Shown here in pieces: positions 9,413 to 18,716 of a stretch of DNA of 64,000 nt. This DNA comes from Novosphingobium clariflavum (GTDB lineage Bacteria > Pseudomonadota > Alphaproteobacteria > Sphingomonadales > Sphingomonadaceae). The notes below the pieces were generated by a model. It was not told the origin of the DNA and searched no databases. It was given only the letters and a program-made list of their open reading frames with translations. Location of the stretch: contig NZ_JAPCWC010000005.1 of the NCBI RefSeq assembly GCF_026420865.1, positions 278,702 to 342,701 on the forward strand. The letters are read 5' to 3'. Both the position numbers and the translations under genes were made by a program. The stretch's first letter is position 1, and each line of letters starts with the position of its first letter.

Positions 9413-9831
9413 GGCCAGTCTCGCAAGTTTCCCTCGAAAGGGGCCGGGCGGCTGGGGGAAGCCGCCCGGTTTCAGGTTTTATGGAGGTGCGATCCGGGAA
9501 CCAGGGGCAATGACGAGGGTGCGACTGTCAGACTGTGGTTCCCGGATCGCAGGGTCCTTTTGCCCCAGCCGGGATGGAGCGGCGGTGGAGGCGAGGTTAC
9601 AAAAGATTCATGTGGTCTGGAAAATCCGCGAAGGAGCGGATTTTGCGGCAGCGGCCCGCTCCCCCAAAGGTACGCGGCTGAGCGTATCCAAGGGTGCAAT
9701 TCCGCCTGAGCCTCGCTATCGATGCCGCATTACCCCCTCGGGCCTTCCGCGCTCGAGGGTTCTTGCGCCGCGCGGCCGGGCTCCCAAAGCGGTTCCCGGG
9801 CGGGCAGGACGAAACCACGGAGAGATACCCA
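9413..9831. other. Divergent intergenic region with several hairpins
   Basis: This gap of 419 bases separates the divergent fusion gene and the DPP-IV gene, so it should hold both promoters. It contains three inverted repeats: CCGGGCGGCT/AGCCGCCCGG near 9444-9470 followed by a loose T-rich stretch; a 15-bp perfect repeat GCGATCCGGGAACCA (9489-9503) and its complement (9536-9550); and AAAATCCGC/GCGGATTTT near 9620-9645. No gene was recognised. Confidence 0.5.
9489..9550. repeat. 15-bp perfect inverted repeat
   Basis: GCGATCCGGGAACCA at 9489-9503 is the exact reverse complement of 9536-9550, with a spacer of 32 bases. It lies between two divergent genes and could be an operator or the ends of a small repeat element. 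No second copy was noticed in the window. Confidence 0.6.
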
Positions 9832-12108
9832 GTGACCACGCGTTTGACGTTCCGGGCGGGGCTGGCCGGCCTGCTGCTGGCGACGACCGCTTTCGCCCCT
9901 TGCGCCGTCTATGCCGCAGAGAACCAGAAGAGTGCGCCTGCCATGCAGAACAGCCTGACTTTCGAACGCGTCTTCGCCAGCCCCTCGCTCGACGGCCCGG
10001 CCCCGCGCGAGGTGAAGATCTCGCCCGACGGCCGCTGGCTGACCTTGCTGCGCAACCGCAGCGACGACCGCGAGCGCTACGACCTGTGGGGCTACGAGCG
10101 CGCAACCGGCGAATGGCGGATGCTGGTCGATTCGCTCAAGCTCGGCTCGGGGCGCGAGCTGTCCGAGGCCGAGAAGATGCAGCGCGAGCGCAAGCGCGTG
10201 GGCAGCCTCAAGGGCATCGTCAGCTACGGCTGGAGCAAGGACGGCAAGGCGATCCTCGTGCCGCTCGACGGCGATCTCTGGCTCGCCACCCTCGACGGTT
10301 CGGTGCGCCGCCTGACCGATTCGCCCGAGGACGAGCTCAACGCCGCGCTCAGCCCCAAGGGCCGCTACCTCTCGTTCGTGCGCGACCAGCGGCTCTATGT
10401 CGGCCCGCTCTCGGGCGTGGCGCCCAAGGCGGTGACGCCCGAGGAGCCCGCCAGGACCGTCCATTGGGGCGAGGCCGAATTCGTCGCGCAGGAGGAAATG
10501 GACCGCTTCGCCGGCTACTGGTGGAGCCCGGAGGAAAGCCGCATCGCGGTCGAGCGGTTTGACGAGGCGCCGGTGGGCGTCGTCACTCGCGCCGCCATCG
10601 GCGCGGAGGGCACCAAGGTCTTCGAGCAGCGCTATCCCGCCGCCGGCACTCCCAACGCGCTGGTCTCGCTGCACCTGATGAACCCGGACGGGTCGGGACT
10701 GGTCAAGGTCGACCTCGGCAGCGATCCCGACATCTACCTCGCCCGCGTCGACTGGGCGCCCGATGGCCGCACACTCTTTGTCCAGCGCGAGGACCGCGCG
10801 CAGAGCAAGATCGACATGCTCGCGGTCGATCCCGCGACCGGCAGGAGCCGCGTGCTGTTCACCGAGCATGCGCCCAGGGTCAGCCCCAATGGCACCTGGG
10901 TAAACCTTTCCAGCAATTACCGTTTCCTCAAGGACGGCAGCCTCGTCTGGTGGTCCGAGCGGGATGGCTTCGGCCACCTCTACCGGTTCAAGGACGGCAC
11001 GTTCAGCCAGCTCACCTCGGGCCGCTGGGTGGTCACCGGGCTGGTCGGCGTGGATGAGGCGAAGGGCCGCATCTATTTCACCGGCACGAAGGACAGCGTG
11101 CTGGCGCCGCAGCTCTACGCGCTCGATCTTGCGAGGCCCGCTGCGCCCGAGCGCCTGACCGACCCCGGCTTCGCCAACGCCGCCGTCGCCAGCGCGGACG
11201 CGACGACGTTCTACGTCACCCGCTCGTCCTCCACGCAGCCCGCGCAGAGCTATGTCGCCGATGCCACCGGCAAGCGCCTCGCCTGGGTGGAAGAGAACCG
11301 CGTCGAGGGCACGCACCCTTACGCGCCCTATCTGGCCGCCCACCGCGAAACCACGTTCGGCACGATCAAGGCCGATGACGGCTCCGACCTGCACTGGCTG
11401 ATGATCACGCCGAAGATGGAGCCGGGCAAGCACTACCCGGTGTTCTTCGAACACTACGGCGGCCCCCACGCGCAGACGGTCTCGAAGGGCTGGCTGGGCG
11501 CGCTGCCGCAGGCGATCGTGGCGAAGGGGTACATCTACTTCCGCCTCGACAACCGCGGCAGCGCCAATCGCGGCGTGGCGTTCGAAAGCCAGATCCGCAA
11601 TGCCATGGGCACGGTGGAAGTGGCCGACCAGCGCGCGGGCGCGAAGTACCTGAAGACGCTGCCCTTCGTCGATCCGGCCAAGATCGCGACCTATGGCTGG
11701 TCCTACGGCGGCTACATGACGCTGAAGATGCTGGAGAGCGATCCCGGCCTCTACGCGGCGGGGATCTCGGGCGCGCCGGTGACGAAGTGGGAACTCTACG
11801 ACACCAGCTATACCGAGCGTTACCTCGGCGATCCGCGCAAGCAGCCCGAGGTCTACCGCGCGGCGGATGCCATCGAGAACGCCCCGAAGATCGCCGATCC
11901 GCTGCTGCTGATGCACGGCATGGCCGACGACAACGTGGTGTTCGAGAACAGCACCGCGCTGATCGCGAAGATGCAGGCATCCTCCACCCAGTTCGAGATG
12001 ATGCTCTATCCGGGGCAGACCCATTCGGCGGTGCGCGGCAGCACCGCGCGGCACGTGTGGGAGACGATCTTCGCCTTCCTCGGCCGCCACGGCGTGAAGC
12101 CGGAGTGA
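9832..12108 (+). CDS. Dipeptidyl peptidase IV-type S9B serine peptidase, exported
   Basis: A 758-aa peptidase removing N-terminal X-Pro dipeptides. GTG 9832 was chosen because GGAG lies about 10 bases upstream and a signal peptide ending VYAAE follows directly; an upstream TTG frame gives a non-signal leader. The N-terminal beta-propeller contains AQEEMDRF, the double-Glu motif that binds the substrate amino terminus in DPP-IV. The C-terminal alpha/beta hydrolase carries Ser624 (GWSYGGY), Asp699 (MADDNV) and His731 (GQTHSA). It should act in the periplasm. It stands alone, with a terminator right after it. Confidence 0.95.
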   Translation: MTTRLTFRAGLAGLLLATTAFAPCAVYAAENQKSAPAMQNSLTFERVFASPSLDGPAPREVKISPDGRWLTLLRNRSDDRERYDLWGYERATGEWRMLVDSLKLGSGRELSEAEKMQRERKRVGSLKGIVSYGWSKDGKAILVPLDGDLWLATLDGSVRRLTDSPEDELNAALSPKGRYLSFVRDQRLYVGPLSGVAPKAVTPEEPARTVHWGEAEFVAQEEMDRFAGYWWSPEESRIAVERFDEAPVGVVTRAAIGAEGTKVFEQRYPAAGTPNALVSLHLMNPDGSGLVKVDLGSDPDIYLARVDWAPDGRTLFVQREDRAQSKIDMLAVDPATGRSRVLFTEHAPRVSPNGTWVNLSSNYRFLKDGSLVWWSERDGFGHLYRFKDGTFSQLTSGRWVVTGLVGVDEAKGRIYFTGTKDSVLAPQLYALDLARPAAPERLTDPGFANAAVASADATTFYVTRSSSTQPAQSYVADATGKRLAWVEENRVEGTHPYAPYLAAHRETTFGTIKADDGSDLHWLMITPKMEPGKHYPVFFEHYGGPHAQTVSKGWLGALPQAIVAKGYIYFRLDNRGSANRGVAFESQIRNAMGTVEVADQRAGAKYLKTLPFVDPAKIATYGWSYGGYMTLKMLESDPGLYAAGISGAPVTKWELYDTSYTERYLGDPRKQPEVYRAADAIENAPKIADPLLLMHGMADDNVVFENSTALIAKMQASSTQFEMMLYPGQTHSAVRGSTARHVWETIFAFLGRHGVKPE

Positions 12109-12116
12109 GCCCTGAC

Positions 12117-12150
12117 GTCCGCACGCCTCCTGCGGGATGCGTGCGGACTT
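12117..12150 (+). terminator. Hairpin terminator after the DPP-IV gene
   Basis: A 10-bp perfect stem GTCCGCACGC/GCGTGCGGAC begins 8 bases after the stop codon and is followed by a weak T-rich stretch (TTCATGCTCTTG). It probably ends the peptidase transcript. Confidence 0.6.
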
Positions 12151-12282
12151 CATGCTCTTGTCCGATCACCGCGCTACATTGCGGACACCTAAGGGTTATT
12201 GCGCGGAACCACGCTTCTGATAGGGGATTCGCGACCCCGGACGGGACCGGGGCAAACACTGCAAGGACGCAGGCACGGGGCA

Positions 12283-13872
12283 ATGGTCAAGGAAGACATC
12301 GGTCTGGCGGCGGACGCGCGCACCTATCGTGCCTTCCTGAGCTATAGCCACGCCGACGAGCATTTTGCCCGCAAGCTGCACCGCTGGCTCGAATCCTACC
12401 GCATTCCGGCACGGCTGGTCGGCACGCAGACCCCGCTGGGCACGGTCCCGCCGCGCCTCACCCCGATCTTCCGCGACCGCGCCGAGCTGCCCGCCGCCAC
12501 CAGCCTCGACCGCGAGGTGCGCCAGGCGCTGTCGCAGTCCGAGGCGCTGCTGGTGCTGTGTTCGCCCGCCGCCCGCGTCTCGCGCTGGGTGGGCGCCGAG
12601 ATCGCGCTGTTCCGCAGCCTCCACCCGACCCGCCCGATCATCGCCGCGCTGGTGGAAGGCGAGCCCGAGCACAGTTTTCCCGATGCCCTGCTCGAAGCCG
12701 ATGCCGACGGCGTCGTGCACGAACCCATCGCCGCCGATTTCCGGGGCGATGCCGACGGGCCGAAGCTGGCCCGCCTGAAAATCGTCGCGGGCTTGTCGGG
12801 TGTCGCTCTAGACCAGATAATTCAACGCGATGCGCAAAGACAATTGCGCCGCGTGATCGCCATCACGCTGCTGACCGTGCTGCTTACGCTATCCATGGCG
12901 CTCATGCTGGTCTTTGCGCTGCGCGCGCAGATGGAAGCCCAGCGCCAGCGCCAGCAGGCAGAAGGACTGATCGAATTCATGCTGACGGACCTGCGGCAGA
13001 AACTGGAAGGCGTGGGCCGCCTCGACGTGCTGCAGACGGTCAACCAGCGTGCGCTGGGCTATTATGCCGACCAGCCCGATCTCAAGGATCTGCCGGCGGC
13101 CTCGCTCGACCGGCGCGCGCGCATTCTCCACGCCATGGGCGAGGACGATCACAAGCGCGGCGACGTGGCAGGGGCGCTGGCCAAGTTCAACGAGGCCCAC
13201 CGTGTCACCGGGGCGCTGCTCGACGCCGACCCCGAGGATCCCGAGCGGGTCTTTGCCCATGCCCAGAGCGAGTACTGGCTCGGCTACGTCGACTTCATCC
13301 GCTATCGCTACGCGGCGGCGCTGCCGCGTTTCGAGGCCTATCGCGATCTGGCCCGGCGCCTCGTCCAGCTGCGCCCCGGCAACCGCGAATACTGGCGCGA
13401 GCTGGGCTATGCCCAGGGCAACATCTGTTCGCTGGCCGTCGCCGACGCCGGACACAAGGGGCCACAGGCCGGGCTCGGCGAATGCCGCCGCGCGCTCGAG
13501 ACGATGCAGAAGGTCGACAGCATGAAGCCCGGCGATTCTGGCGTGCGCGAAGACATCGCCAACCGCCACGGCTGGCTGGCCGATGCCCTGCGCGCCGAGG
13601 GCCGCGACCGTGAGGCGCTGGAACAGCGCGGCGCGCAGGCGGCAATCGTGCAGGAACTGCTGCGCGAGGATCCGAAGAACGTCAGCTACCTGGTGGACTG
13701 GATGCTGGTGCGCTACTCGACCTCGGAGCTGCTGCGGGCGCTGGGCGAGGGCAAGCGCGCGGAGGCGATGCGGCTGGAGGCTCTTGCCGACGTCGATCGG
13801 CTGATCGCGTCCGATCCGGAAAACAATGACTGGCGCGTCTGGCGGCGCAAGTTCGGCGGTCCGCCGAGCTGA
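12283..13872 (+). CDS. TIR-domain membrane protein with C-terminal TPR-like helices
   Basis: A 529-aa protein. Residues about 13-140 form a TIR domain (RAFLSYSHADEHFARKL, then SRWVGAEIALF), with Glu106 at the position of the catalytic Glu of NAD-cleaving TIRs. A single membrane helix lies at about 191-213. The rest is helical with repeats like those of TPR proteins (GALAKFNEAHRVTG). ATG 12283 was chosen as the first ATG before the TIR fold, though its ribosome site is weak; the frame is open back to 12199. It is first of three same-strand genes (20 bases to the next). TIR domains in bacteria often cleave NAD or sense nucleotide signals in immunity; that role here is inference. Confidence 0.85.
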   Translation: MVKEDIGLAADARTYRAFLSYSHADEHFARKLHRWLESYRIPARLVGTQTPLGTVPPRLTPIFRDRAELPAATSLDREVRQALSQSEALLVLCSPAARVSRWVGAEIALFRSLHPTRPIIAALVEGEPEHSFPDALLEADADGVVHEPIAADFRGDADGPKLARLKIVAGLSGVALDQIIQRDAQRQLRRVIAITLLTVLLTLSMALMLVFALRAQMEAQRQRQQAEGLIEFMLTDLRQKLEGVGRLDVLQTVNQRALGYYADQPDLKDLPAASLDRRARILHAMGEDDHKRGDVAGALAKFNEAHRVTGALLDADPEDPERVFAHAQSEYWLGYVDFIRYRYAAALPRFEAYRDLARRLVQLRPGNREYWRELGYAQGNICSLAVADAGHKGPQAGLGECRRALETMQKVDSMKPGDSGVREDIANRHGWLADALRAEGRDREALEQRGAQAAIVQELLREDPKNVSYLVDWMLVRYSTSELLRALGEGKRAEAMRLEALADVDRLIASDPENNDWRVWRRKFGGPPS

Positions 13873-13892
13873 ATTCCACGAAGGGGAAACTC

Positions 13893-14384
13893 ATGTCGAC
13901 TCTTGACTACACCCAATACGGCCTCGCACCCTGGCTCGTCACCGAGGACAAGAGCGAGGACTGGAACGCGACCGCACCGATCATCTTCAACGTGGTGCTG
14001 GGCACCAACGGCCAGTCGGTGGTGCTGGAATACCAGCTGCCGGACTATCCGGACCAGAACTATATCCCGGTGACCTGCAACTCGACCATCCAGATCAACC
14101 TGGTCAGCGAGCAGCTGTTCTTTTCGAAGGAATTCGACGGCATCACCACCAAGGAGCCGCTCTCCTCGTTCTACGGCGGTGTCGAGTACTGCAACTACGA
14201 CAAGGAGTTCGGCCGCTACAAGACGGTGCTGTTCAAGGCGCGCTTCAACAAGGGCGGCAAGCTGGGGACCTGCCACCGCTTCAACGTCAACGTCGATCTC
14301 CTGCAATATACCTCGGCGGGCGAGCCGACCTGGATCGGTCTTGCCATCGATCCCGACATCAAGAACCCGCCCCCGCAGGACTGA
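13893..14384 (+). CDS. Beta-rich hypothetical protein between TIR and TPR/SLOG genes
   Basis: A 163-aa soluble protein that I cannot assign. It has no signal peptide or membrane helix. It has many alternating hydrophobic and polar residues, aromatic-rich strands (IIFNVVLG, YKTVLFKARFN) and three cysteines, suggesting a beta-sandwich. A clear ribosome site (AAGGGGAAA) precedes ATG 13893. Being 20 bases behind the TIR gene and about 70 before the TPR/SLOG gene, it probably belongs to the same transcript and may be a partner or ligand-binding component. Confidence is high that it is a gene and low for its function. Confidence 0.85.
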   Translation: MSTLDYTQYGLAPWLVTEDKSEDWNATAPIIFNVVLGTNGQSVVLEYQLPDYPDQNYIPVTCNSTIQINLVSEQLFFSKEFDGITTKEPLSSFYGGVEYCNYDKEFGRYKTVLFKARFNKGGKLGTCHRFNVNVDLLQYTSAGEPTWIGLAIDPDIKNPPPQD

Positions 14385-14454
14385 AACGGCGATCCGGGCT
14401 GCTGTTCCGGATCCCGCCGACCCCTCTGGTACGCAGATAGAACGAGTAGAGCCC

Positions 14455-15930
14455 GTGACCCTTCCTCTTCTTGCCCGCATCCGGCAGATTGCGCGCTCCG
14501 GCGACGTGCTGCGGGCGTGGCGGCTGTTCGAAGGGGCCGGGCTGCTCGAATCGCGCGATGCCGGTGCGCTCAGCCTCAAGGGGCGGCTGCTCAAGGATCG
14601 CGGCCTCGGGGCCGCGGGGCCCGAGCGCGGCGAATTGCTGGAGCAGGCCCAGGAGGCCTACCTGCAGGCGGCGGGTGGCCGCCGCGCGACGTATCCGCTG
14701 ATCAACGCCGCCACCATCGCCCTGCTCAACGGCAAGCCGGCCGAAGCCCAGGGGCTCGCTAGGCAAGTGCTCGAAGTGCTGGAAAGCGGCGAGCATGAGC
14801 CGGAAACCCGTTACTGGCTGGGCGCAACGGCGGCGGAGGCGCGGCTGCTGCTGGGCGATGCCCGCGGCGCCCGGATCGCGCTCGAGCAGGCGGTCAAGGC
14901 CGCGCCCGACGCCTGGGAGGACCAGGCCGCCACCTTGCGGCAGTTCCAGCAGGTCCTCGAATGGACCGGCGCCCCGTTCGGCCTGTTCGACCATCTGCGC
15001 CCGCCCGCCAGCCTCTATTTCAGCGGCATCATCGGCCTGCCGACGGACATCGCCCGGCTGCGCCAGGAAATCGCGACCCTGCTCGACCGGGTGCGTCCGG
15101 GCGCGGTGTTTGGCGCGCTGGCGGCGGGGTCCGACATCGTCATCGCGGAACTGGCACTGGCGGCAGGGGCACAGCTTCATGTGGTGCTGCCGACTGCCAT
15201 CGAGGCGTTTCGCGCGGTCTCGGTCGAACAGTTCGGCGGCGACTGGCCGGAGCGGTTCGACCGGCTGATCGAGGCGGCCGAATCGGTGGAAGTGCTGTCC
15301 GGGCCGGGGCGGCTCTCGGGCGCGGCGATCCATCTCGGGGCGCAAGTGGCGATGGGGCTGGCGATCCGCCGCGCCCGCGTGCTGGCGACCAGCGCGGTGG
15401 CCTATCACGTCGGCCGGGCGTTCAACGAGCAGTCGGCGGCCGAAGTCGAATGGCGGCGGCAGGGCCGGCAGTTCCACGAACTGGTGCTCGACCAGATCCC
15501 GCCGACCCGGGGCGAGGAACTCGATCCCGGCGTCAACCGCGCGGTCCTGGCGATGCAGGGGCCGGTGCCTGACTATTGCGACCTGACGTTCGTGACCCGC
15601 ACGGCGGTGCACGAGGGCTTTTCGCTGTTGCAGTTCGACGATCCGGTCGCGGCGATGGACCAGGGCGCGGCCATCCTGCGGCTGGCGCCGGAAAGCCGGC
15701 TGGGGCTGGACTATGCGCCCTTCGCGCCGGGGCAGGACCTGGTCGAGATCGGCAGCGCCGCCATCATGCTGGCCCGCGCCACCACCGAGGGCAGCATCTG
15801 CGCGCACTGGCCGCAGATCGCGGTGCTGGAACTGCTGGCGCCGCGCTACCGCTTCGAGACGGCGGGCGAGATCGTGACCGTGCGCGGCGATTTCCCGATC
15901 GGCCTGTTCTGTCTCGATTCGCAGGGCTGA
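14455..15930 (+). CDS. TPR / SLOG-like / cyclase-homology protein
   Basis: A 491-aa protein in three parts. Residues about 1-170 are TPR-like helices (AQEAYLQAAGG, EARLLLGDARGA). Residues about 185-330 resemble a SLOG/DprA-type Rossmann domain: YFSGIIGLP, GALAAGSDIVIAELAL and LHVVLPT match its phosphate-binding and sheet elements. Residues about 360-490 resemble the C-terminal half of class III nucleotide cyclases of TPR-SLOG-cyclase proteins, but no metal-binding Asp pair or transition-state Asn/Arg is evident, so it is probably a non-catalytic sensor. GTG 14455 begins the first helix; the frame is open upstream inside the preceding gene. The Crp/Fnr gene converging on it makes nucleotide signalling plausible. 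Confidence 0.75.
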   Translation: MTLPLLARIRQIARSGDVLRAWRLFEGAGLLESRDAGALSLKGRLLKDRGLGAAGPERGELLEQAQEAYLQAAGGRRATYPLINAATIALLNGKPAEAQGLARQVLEVLESGEHEPETRYWLGATAAEARLLLGDARGARIALEQAVKAAPDAWEDQAATLRQFQQVLEWTGAPFGLFDHLRPPASLYFSGIIGLPTDIARLRQEIATLLDRVRPGAVFGALAAGSDIVIAELALAAGAQLHVVLPTAIEAFRAVSVEQFGGDWPERFDRLIEAAESVEVLSGPGRLSGAAIHLGAQVAMGLAIRRARVLATSAVAYHVGRAFNEQSAAEVEWRRQGRQFHELVLDQIPPTRGEELDPGVNRAVLAMQGPVPDYCDLTFVTRTAVHEGFSLLQFDDPVAAMDQGAAILRLAPESRLGLDYAPFAPGQDLVEIGSAAIMLARATTEGSICAHWPQIAVLELLAPRYRFETAGEIVTVRGDFPIGLFCLDSQG

Positions 15931-15942
15931 GGCGAATTGGAA

Positions 15943-15985
15943 CGTTTTCCAATCAGGTGGAATCACCTGATTGGAAAACGCTCTA
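15943..15985. repeat. Dispersed palindrome (sphingomonad-type), copy 1
   Basis: Two perfect 17-bp arms, CGTTTTCCAATCAGGTG at 15943-15959 and its complement at 15964-15980, flank a GAAT loop and are followed by CTCTA. It lies between the convergent SLOG-like and Crp/Fnr genes and may double as a terminator. A related copy is at 24659-24752. Confidence 0.85.
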
Positions 15986-16045
15986 GGCCGGAGAGGCGCT
16001 CTCCGCCCCGAAGATGCCGATGACGGGCCGGCCGCCATCCGCCCT

Positions 16046-16713
16046 TCAGCTGATCAGCTCGCGCAGCATGCGGGGCGCCAGGATCACCAGTTCGCGTTCG
16101 TCACGGCTGATGACGCCGCGGCGGATCAGCGCGGCGATCGCGCGCGAGGCGGTTTCGCGCGTGGTATTGGCGCAGAGCGCCAGCATGGTGACCTTGGGGG
16201 GCGGGGCGATGCGGTCGGCCTCGCCGGCCAGCGCCAGCAGTTCGGCATAGACCCGCCCCGCCGCGGTATAGGTGGTGCGGGCCATCATCCGGTCGAGCGC
16301 GCGGTCGAGCTGGCGCGCGAGCAGGCGGGCCATGCCCGCGCCGATCTGCGCGTCGGTGGCGACCAGCGCGGCGATCCGGCGGGCTTCGGCGCGCAGCAGC
16401 ACCGTGTCCAGCAGCGTGGCGATCTCGGCGCGGTGGACGGTCGGGCTGGGGTAGGCGCCGAAGAATTCGCGGGGCCATACTGGGCCAGCTGCTGGCGCTG
16501 CCCTTCCACGCCGTAAGCCTCGATGCGCACGCCGCCCTCGATCACCAGCCAGCAGTCGTGCGACTCCTCGCCCTGGCGTGCGAGTACGTCCCGCGCCGCC
16601 AGCCGCTGCACCGCCAGTATCTTGCCCAGCGCTTCCGCGGGAGCGCGGTCGCACCGGAAGATGGTTGCGATGAATTCGATCTTCTCGTCGGAATCCAAAA
16701 CCTGACGCCCCAT
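16046..16713 (-). pseudogene. Crp/Fnr-family regulator, frameshifted
   Basis: The N-terminal half (from ATG 16713) is a cyclic-nucleotide-binding barrel with LARQGEESHDCWLVIEGGVR. The frame then fails near 16468-16476 after QYGP. A second frame continues with EFFGAYPSPTVHR, the dimerisation helix and a Crp-type winged helix (LCANTTRETASRAIAALIRRG) to the stop at 16046. Adding one G to the C/G run restores the frame and gives GPGEFFGAY, typical of the family. The 668-base length fits a single lost base. It is a recent mutation or a sequencing error. The family binds a small ligand or FeS cluster and controls promoters; the target is unknown, perhaps the convergent operon. Confidence 0.8.
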
Positions 16714-16964
16714 GCCCGCGCGCGCCGAGGCACCGTCGATGCCTCGAAACGCAAGGAGGCGCTTAACCGATTTCTACCGTGCTGCGGAAGAGCCAAGGCG
16801 AACTAAGCGGCTGTTCCGCAATGTTCGGCCGGGGCGGATCGGTCCTGCGATGGGGGCGCCCCCGCCGCCGTCACCGCCGCCGTCCCCGCCGCCGTCATGG
16901 GCGCCGGACATGCCGGTGACGGCGCTTTATCCTGACGCCGGTGGCGGGGGCGATTCTCTTGCCT

Positions 16965-17092
16965 GCGTGATCTTGGTCACGCGGAAACGCTTTGGAGAGG
17001 CGTAGCAAGGCCTTGCGACCCGAAGGCGGCTCTGAAAGGAGCAGCCAGATTCCTAAGCCCGGAAACCTCGTGTTTCCGGGCTTCTTTTCGCG
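16965..17092 (+). ncRNA. Candidate small RNA (unclassified)
   Basis: Successive short hairpins precede a strong terminator that no annotated plus-strand gene needs. The GGAGCAGCC stretch recalls part of SRP RNA, but the diagnostic GGTCAGGTCCGGAAGG segment is missing, so I do not assign a family. The 5' end is a guess. Confidence 0.3.
17054..17090 (+). terminator. Strong rho-independent terminator with no upstream gene
   Basis: The stem AAGCCCGGAAAC/GTTTCCGGGCTT with a short CTCGT loop is followed by CTTTTCG. Its T tract is on the plus strand, whereas the flanking genes are both on the minus strand. Confidence 0.8.
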
Positions 17093-17125
17093 CCGCGCGG
17101 GACGGCTACCCGCCCCGCGCCTTCC

Positions 17126-18367
<1,242 letters not shown>

Positions 18368-18716
18368 GAGGGGTTCCGTTCGGGCAACTTCATCTCTCCG
18401 TCAATTTCAGGAATGGAACAATCTTGCTTGGAAAGCGTGTCTCATGGCATTCGGCGCAAAGGGCAAGAGCGAATGCGGCTTCCGCCCATTGATGATGCAT
18501 TTTCATGACAGCAATCACCGGCAGGTATCTATCCGTGCCGGGATCAAGCTGTTAGTCCCCTGAGTCTCGAAATCACATAGGGTCGGCCGGTCCACTTTTT
18601 TCGCGCATCGCGCATTCCTGGCTGCGGACCCTCAACGAAAACATCACTGGGGACAGGCGATCTGGCCGGCGAGCCTTGCGCGAAAGCGCAGGGCCGCCCG
18701 GCGTTTGGAGTATTCG
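18368..18716. other. Gap upstream of the RND operon
   Basis: 349 bases between divergent genes, expected to hold promoters for both the ferredoxin reductase and the efflux operon. No regulator gene, terminator or convincing operator was recognised. Confidence 0.4.

Larger units (their letters stand above)
16714..17125. other. Gap with structured plus-strand segment
   Basis: The gap has 412 bases and no protein gene. The first part holds a GC-rich triplet-like stretch (repeated CCGCCG near 16858-16900). From about 16965 it contains successive inverted repeats (CGTGA/TCACG, GCAAGGCCTTGC, GGCT/AGCC) ending in a strong terminator at 17054-17090 that points along the plus strand, although both flanking genes are on the minus strand. 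This looks like a small RNA gene; see the findings. Confidence 0.5.

Noticed and set aside
5978..9709. A 1243-codon open frame on the plus strand
   Set aside because: It lies antisense to the GH18/deacetylase/GT2 gene and to the flanking gap, has shadow-like Arg/Gly/Val composition and shows no domain; a GC-rich artefact.
16965..17092. SRP (4.5S) RNA
   Set aside because: It contains GGAGCAGCC but lacks the conserved GGTCAGGTCCGGAAGG part of the apical domain.
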